Part shown: positions 5,370-8,602 of the stretch, in pieces
How the letters are laid out: the number at the start of each line of letters is the position of its first letter
Numbering within the stretch: the stretch's first letter is position 1
Source of the DNA: JAMBLL01 sp964387145
GTDB lineage: Bacteria; Actinomycetota; Acidimicrobiia; Spongiisociales; UBA5794
Length of the DNA: 8,602 nucleotides
NCBI GenBank assembly: GCA_964387145.1
Contig: CAYLVM010000105.1
Coordinates: forward strand, 1-8,602
Direction of reading: 5' to 3'
Position numbers and translations under genes: made by a program
The notes under the pieces: generated by a model
What the model was told of the DNA's origin: nothing
What the model saw: only the letters and a program-made list of their open reading frames with translations
The model's database searches: none

Positions 5370-6515
5370 TCACTCTTCGAGGGAGATGTCGTCGAGGAGG
5401 ACCCGTGCAGCCCAGCCGATGGGGTCGGTGAGTTCTGGAAGGGTGGGCATGTTCGTCGGCTCGTCCCACACTTTGGTGAGAGCGTCTTCGCCCCAGCGCT
5501 CGGCAACATCGTCGCAGAAGGTACGAGCATTGATCGCTCGGTGGCGTTCGAGTTCGAGGCCTGCGAACTGTTGGAGGAACTGCTCGGCCTGGTTCGGTTC
5601 CGTTCGGCGACGGTTGTAGGCACCTTCGATACGGTCGATCGCCGGCACGAGATCTGTGGCTGAGATCGCTACGACGCGATCGGCGTACCCCTCGATGAAC
5701 GCGGTGAAGGCTTGGAGATCGGCGAGACGTTGCGGATCGGGCGTTCCCGTGATCAGCGCTGTGCCGTCTGCACCTTCCTCGTCGAACATGCGCTGGAGGG
5801 CCGATGGGTCGCCCATCGCCCCGCTGAGCTTTCCAAGGAGGTCCGACGCGTCGATGTCGACCGATGCATAGAACGCTTCGACGAGGTTGACGAACCGGCC
5901 ACGGATCCACTCCACTGCCATGATCCGGTGGAATGCAACCTCGTGGAATGAGGCCCACAAGCGAACCTGGCGGTGGTCGATTCCGTGGTCGATGGCGAAG
6001 TCGTCGAGGTTCGGAACGATGACGTATGGACGATCGTGATCCATTGCCGGGACACCGGTGTCGAACTGGCCCAGTGCCCGGTGTGCCATGAACCCGACCA
6101 TCGTCCCTGCCTGGATCCCGAGGAGTGCAGGTCCGAGCGGTGCAATCATGGCGTCCATCCCCGTCGCGTCACTGATGCCCGGAATACCGGCGCTGTCGGT
6201 GAGGCTCGAGAACTTCTCGGCGAGAGGTTCGACGAGGACTCGGAACGACTGCTGGTTCTCTGCAGCCCACGTTGCCCTGTCGGTGGGGTTGAGCTCGCCT
6301 GGCGGCGGTGAGGGTAGCGACGTCGCGAGTGAGATCTTCACCTCGGCGACGTGGGCGAGTTCCCTGTACTCCTCGGCAACGGACGGATCGACCGGTTCTG
6401 GTTGCCCTGCGAGGCTCTTCGTGACTTCCCTGGCGAGCTTCCAGTTGACGGGACCAGACGTCTGGAGCATCTTGAACAGTTGTTCGAAGATCCCCTCGTC
6501 GTCCATCCCGTACAT
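5370..6515 (-). CDS. DUF2342/Zincin_2 family protein (putative zinc-dependent metalloprotease) with altered HExxH motif
   Basis: The 381-residue protein matches the actinobacterial DUF2342 (Zincin_2) family. It starts with an amphipathic FEQLFKMLQTSGPVNW block (10-25). A central glycine- and alanine-rich segment (PALLGIQAGTMVGFMAHRALGQ region, 129-150) follows, then YVIVPNLDDFA (164-174) and HRQVRLWASFHEVAFHRIM (181-199) with H191, E192 and H196. FIEGYADRV (273-281) supplies E275, which may be a third ligand. The expected zinc site HExxH reads HEVAFH here, with phenylalanine where the second histidine belongs, so peptidase activity is uncertain. No signal peptide is seen. The gene starts 5 nt after the HtrA-type protease gene ends, so the two form one unit. 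A second ATG at 6506 is an alternative start. Neither ATG has a strong ribosome site, which suggests coupling to the upstream gene. Confidence 0.82.
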   Translation of the reverse strand: MYGMDDEGIFEQLFKMLQTSGPVNWKLAREVTKSLAGQPEPVDPSVAEEYRELAHVAEVKISLATSLPSPPPGELNPTDRATWAAENQQSFRVLVEPLAEKFSSLTDSAGIPGISDATGMDAMIAPLGPALLGIQAGTMVGFMAHRALGQFDTGVPAMDHDRPYVIVPNLDDFAIDHGIDHRQVRLWASFHEVAFHRIMAVEWIRGRFVNLVEAFYASVDIDASDLLGKLSGAMGDPSALQRMFDEEGADGTALITGTPDPQRLADLQAFTAFIEGYADRVVAISATDLVPAIDRIEGAYNRRRTEPNQAEQFLQQFAGLELERHRAINARTFCDDVAERWGEDALTKVWDEPTNMPTLPELTDPIGWAARVLLDDISLEE

Positions 6516-6520
6516 GGGGA

Positions 6521-8140
6521 TCAGCCGCCGAACTCTGCGGGACGTTGGCCCATGATCACGTCGAACGTCATCGACTCGCCGTTGCGGAGAGCCTCGAACT
6601 CGACTTCGTCTCCGACACGGTTCAGACGAACGGCGAGGATGAGGTCGATCTGGTTCTGTATGGCCTTGTCTCCGATGCGGATGATGACGTCGCCCGGTTG
6701 GAGGCCGGCCGTGCCGGCCGCAGAGTCGGTTCCTTGGATCGTCTGGATCGATGCTCCCGAGGGAACGATCGCTCCATCAGGGGCCTCCTCGAGGTACGTC
6801 CCGATGGTGACTCCGAGGAACGGATGCTGCACGTCGCCGGTCTCGATGATCTCAGCTGTGATCCGATCGACCAGTTCCACGGGGATCGCGTAGCCGATAC
6901 CTTCGGGGCCTGCCTGGGAGACGCCGATCGCCGATGTGATGCCGATCAGACGGCCTTCGGCGTTCACGAGAGCACCACCGGACGATCCGCTGTTGATGGC
7001 GGCATCGGTCTGGAGCATTCCGAACAGGCTCGAGTTGTCCCCGAAGTTCACCGTGCGTTCGAACGCCGACAGGATGCCTGCGGATACGGAGGCGCCGCCG
7101 TCCTGGCCGAGCGGGTTCCCGACGGCAACGGCCGGGTCGCCGACGGAGAGGTCGTCGGAGGATCCGAACTCGATCGGTGTCAGGTTGTCCGCCGAGATCT
7201 GCAGGACGGCGAGGTCGGTGAGCGCGTCGGTCCCGATGAGGGTCGCGGTGTACGTCCTTCCGTCCTCGAACGTGACCTCGAAGTTCGTGGAATCTGCCAC
7301 GACGTGGTTGTTCGTGATGATGTACCCGTCGGTGCTCATCACGACACCGGATCCAGATCCGGTCGGCAGCAATGTGCCTTCCGCATCTGTGCCTTCCTGG
7401 AACACGTTGACCGTGACGATGGATGGCACGACCTTGAGGGCCACAGCGGTCGGGTTCACCGAACTGCCGACCTCGTTGATGATCTGGTTGGTCACCGGTG
7501 CAGACGTCGTGGTGACCCCTGTCACGGTCGCGACCGTGGTCGGCGTTGCGCCCTGTGCCTCGGTGAACGTGCCTAACCCTGCAAGCACGCCGAGCGTGAT
7601 GACCGCCCCGATGGCCCCTGCAATGAGAGCGCTGAGGAAGAACAGGCCGCCACGACTCTTCCTCTCGGTGCTCTTTGCCGGCGTCGTTTCGATACGTGCT
7701 GATACCGGCTCGGGCCGCGGAGGTGATTCGGTGACCCCGTAGTAGTCGTCGTAGTCGAACTCGACGACGGTCGGTGGAGGCTCGAACGTCGAGACGGGAG
7801 GGGGTGTCTCTGAGACGGCAACGGTTTCCATCTCGCCGGTGGTGGATGCGGCGTTGTCGGCCGTGTCCTTGACCCACGGCATGTCGGGATCGGCTTCGGG
7901 TGTGAGCGGCTCGACGACCGTTGCGTCGCGAACCGGATCTGAAGCCTCGGCATGTTCTGGGGCAGCCACCGTGGCCGTCGTCGAGACGGCGCTGTTGTCT
8001 GTCGTCTGTTGTTTGTCATCTGGTGTCTGGGCTGATTCATCCATACCGATTGGAACGCTTTCGTCCAGGGCTTCGTTCCGTTCAGAGATGAGAGAACTCT
8101 GAGAATCGTCGGGAACACCTTCGGGGGTATCGTTGGCCAT
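6521..8140 (-). CDS. Membrane-anchored trypsin-like serine protease with PDZ domain (S1C, HtrA/DegP family)
   Basis: This 539-residue protein has three parts. Residues 1-160 are acidic, low-complexity and rich in T, P, E and D, probably a disordered cytoplasmic tail. Residues 164-190 are one hydrophobic membrane anchor preceded by KSRGG, placing the rest outside the membrane. The protease domain (about 230-435) has GSGSGVV (261-267), ITNNHVV with catalytic H279, TDLAVLQI with D309, GNPLGQ (341-346), and INSGSSGGAL with nucleophile S387; all three triad residues are present. A PDZ domain covers about 440-530, with GLQPGDVIIRIGD (479-491). Such proteins act in envelope protein quality control and stress responses. 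The start at 8140 lacks a ribosome site but lies 7 nt after TACAAT, suggesting a leaderless message. It begins 12 bp from the divergent moaE and runs with the DUF2342 gene downstream. Confidence 0.95.
   Translation of the reverse strand: MANDTPEGVPDDSQSSLISERNEALDESVPIGMDESAQTPDDKQQTTDNSAVSTTATVAAPEHAEASDPVRDATVVEPLTPEADPDMPWVKDTADNAASTTGEMETVAVSETPPPVSTFEPPPTVVEFDYDDYYGVTESPPRPEPVSARIETTPAKSTERKSRGGLFFLSALIAGAIGAVITLGVLAGLGTFTEAQGATPTTVATVTGVTTTSAPVTNQIINEVGSSVNPTAVALKVVPSIVTVNVFQEGTDAEGTLLPTGSGSGVVMSTDGYIITNNHVVADSTNFEVTFEDGRTYTATLIGTDALTDLAVLQISADNLTPIEFGSSDDLSVGDPAVAVGNPLGQDGGASVSAGILSAFERTVNFGDNSSLFGMLQTDAAINSGSSGGALVNAEGRLIGITSAIGVSQAGPEGIGYAIPVELVDRITAEIIETGDVQHPFLGVTIGTYLEEAPDGAIVPSGASIQTIQGTDSAAGTAGLQPGDVIIRIGDKAIQNQIDLILAVRLNRVGDEVEFEALRNGESMTFDVIMGQRPAEFGG
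8053..8066 (+). repeat. 14-nt direct repeat, copy 1
   Basis: GAACGCTTTCGTCC is identical to 8176-8189. It lies inside the 5' part of the protease gene, about 75 bp from that gene's start. Two perfect copies bracket the divergent start region, which is where a shared regulator could bind, but a 14-mer repeat of this kind can also arise by chance in coding DNA. Confidence 0.35.
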
Positions 8141-8147
8141 GGTTGTG

Positions 8148-8153
8148 ATTGTA
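8148..8153 (-). promoter_or_regulatory. Candidate -10 box (TACAAT) for leaderless expression of the HtrA-type protease
   Basis: On the minus strand TACAAT (one mismatch to TATAAT, fits TANNNT) is followed by 7 nt (CACAACC) and then the protease ATG at 8140. That places the expected transcription start at the A of the ATG, and the absence of any Shine-Dalgarno sequence fits. The -35 region would lie inside moaE around 8171-8176 and is weak. The box shares base 8153 with the moaE start codon, so occupancy by RNA polymerase could affect moaE. Confidence 0.5.
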
Positions 8154-8602
8154 TGAGTGCTGAACGCCTAGAGCAGAACGCTTTCGTCCGCGTGTCGGTT
8201 TCCGACGCCGTGATCGATGCGTCAGAGTTGCTGAATTTCGTCTCGGACCCGGCTGCGGGGTGCACGGTTCTCTTCACCGGCACCGTGCGCAACAACTCTC
8301 CGGGGCGCGACGGTGTGTCCAAACTCGAGTACGAGGCGTACGGTGGTGTCGCCGAGGCCAAGATCAACGAGATCGTCGCTGAAGCCTTCGAGCAGTGGCC
8401 GTTGCTGCGGGTCGCTGCGGTGCATCGAACCGGGACGCTCGGTATCGGTGAGTCTGCGGTGATGGTTGCCGTGTCGTCCGGGCATCGCACCGATGCCTTC
8501 CCTGCAGCGCGCTACGTGATCGACGAGCTCAAGTCACGCGTCCCGATCTGGAAGAAGGAACACTGGCCCGGCGGCGCCGAGTGGGTTGAAGAAGGTACCT
8601 AG
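8153..8602 (+). CDS. moaE: Molybdopterin synthase catalytic (large) subunit MoaE
   Basis: MoaE pairs with the sulfur-carrier MoaD and inserts two sulfurs into cyclic pyranopterin monophosphate to give molybdopterin, a cytoplasmic step of molybdenum-cofactor synthesis. The 149 residues are normal length. Family motifs are VLFTGTVRNNSPGRDG (39-54), LEYEAYGG (58-65), HRTGTLGIGE (91-100), SSGHR with H111-R112, and IDELKSRVPIWKKEHW (123-138). K127 and K134 match the spacing of the two catalytic lysines of E. coli MoaE (K119, K126). The C-terminal GGAEWVEE is also typical. The stop is the last codon of the window. The ATG at 8153 lies 12 bp from the divergent protease start and has no ribosome site; GTG codons at 8192 and 8210 are later alternatives but cut into the conserved N-terminal strand. 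No moaD gene is visible; it may lie to the right. Confidence 0.95.
   Translation: MSAERLEQNAFVRVSVSDAVIDASELLNFVSDPAAGCTVLFTGTVRNNSPGRDGVSKLEYEAYGGVAEAKINEIVAEAFEQWPLLRVAAVHRTGTLGIGESAVMVAVSSGHRTDAFPAARYVIDELKSRVPIWKKEHWPGGAEWVEEGT
8176..8189 (+). repeat. 14-nt direct repeat, copy 2
   Basis: This second perfect copy of GAACGCTTTCGTCC begins 123 bp after the first, in the same orientation. It encodes part of the moaE N-terminus (residues around NAFV), upstream of the conserved MoaE core. Confidence 0.35.

Noticed and set aside
6545..7576. A 343-codon plus-strand frame opposite the HtrA-type protease, and an overlapping arginine-rich minus-strand frame at 6852-7877.
   Set aside because: Both are alternative-frame readings of the well-supported protease gene. 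Their compositions (D/G/R-rich or R/H-rich) reflect codon-phase GC bias.
1..8602. Looked for CRISPR arrays, toxin-antitoxin pairs, restriction-modification or other defence genes, transposases, integrases and riboswitches.
   Set aside because: No spaced repeats, no such domains and no recognisable riboswitch-like leader were found. The HNH remnant is the only mobile-associated sequence.

Overview
This is a high-GC, densely coding chromosomal window. The gene families point to Actinomycetota: a DUF2342/Zincin_2 protein, a 13E12-type HNH remnant, a membrane-anchored HtrA with a long acidic N-terminal tail, and candidate leaderless starts behind TANNNT -10 boxes. A lineage such as Acidimicrobiia is plausible but is only an impression from protein style. 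No rRNA, tRNA, CRISPR array or complete mobile element was found.

Layout, left to right. Positions 1-3681 (+) form a tightly packed run: the 3' end of hutU, hutI, a crotonase-fold protein, a glycerophosphodiester phosphodiesterase (GDPD) and a MOSC-domain protein. HutU and HutI are consecutive steps of histidine degradation (urocanate to imidazolonepropionate to formiminoglutamate). The other three have no obvious histidine role; they are linked by short gaps or overlaps and may simply be co-transcribed. Positions 3700-4995 (+) hold a small two-helix membrane protein, probably with its own promoter and a leaderless start, followed by a polytopic membrane protein of unknown function.

Positions 4996-5369 contain no intact gene. 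They hold the C-terminal remnant of a DUF222/13E12-type HNH protein on the minus strand and a short stretch rich in inverted repeats. A 17-nt near-perfect direct repeat lies on either side of the polytopic membrane gene, its right copy at the end of the HNH remnant. This is the only part of the window that looks like a site of past rearrangement.

Positions 8140-5370 (-) are a two-gene unit: a membrane-anchored trypsin-like (S1C/HtrA) protease with a PDZ domain, then a DUF2342 zincin-like protein 5 nt downstream. moaE (molybdopterin synthase large subunit) is transcribed divergently from the protease. Only 12 bp separate the two start codons, so their control signals must overlap each other's coding sequence.

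I did not find a convincing new multi-gene system. The points most worth a second look are the missing conventional start codon of the GDPD gene, the crotonase without either classical catalytic glutamate, the HEVAFH signature where an HExxH zinc site is expected, and the compact divergent start region at 8140/8153.
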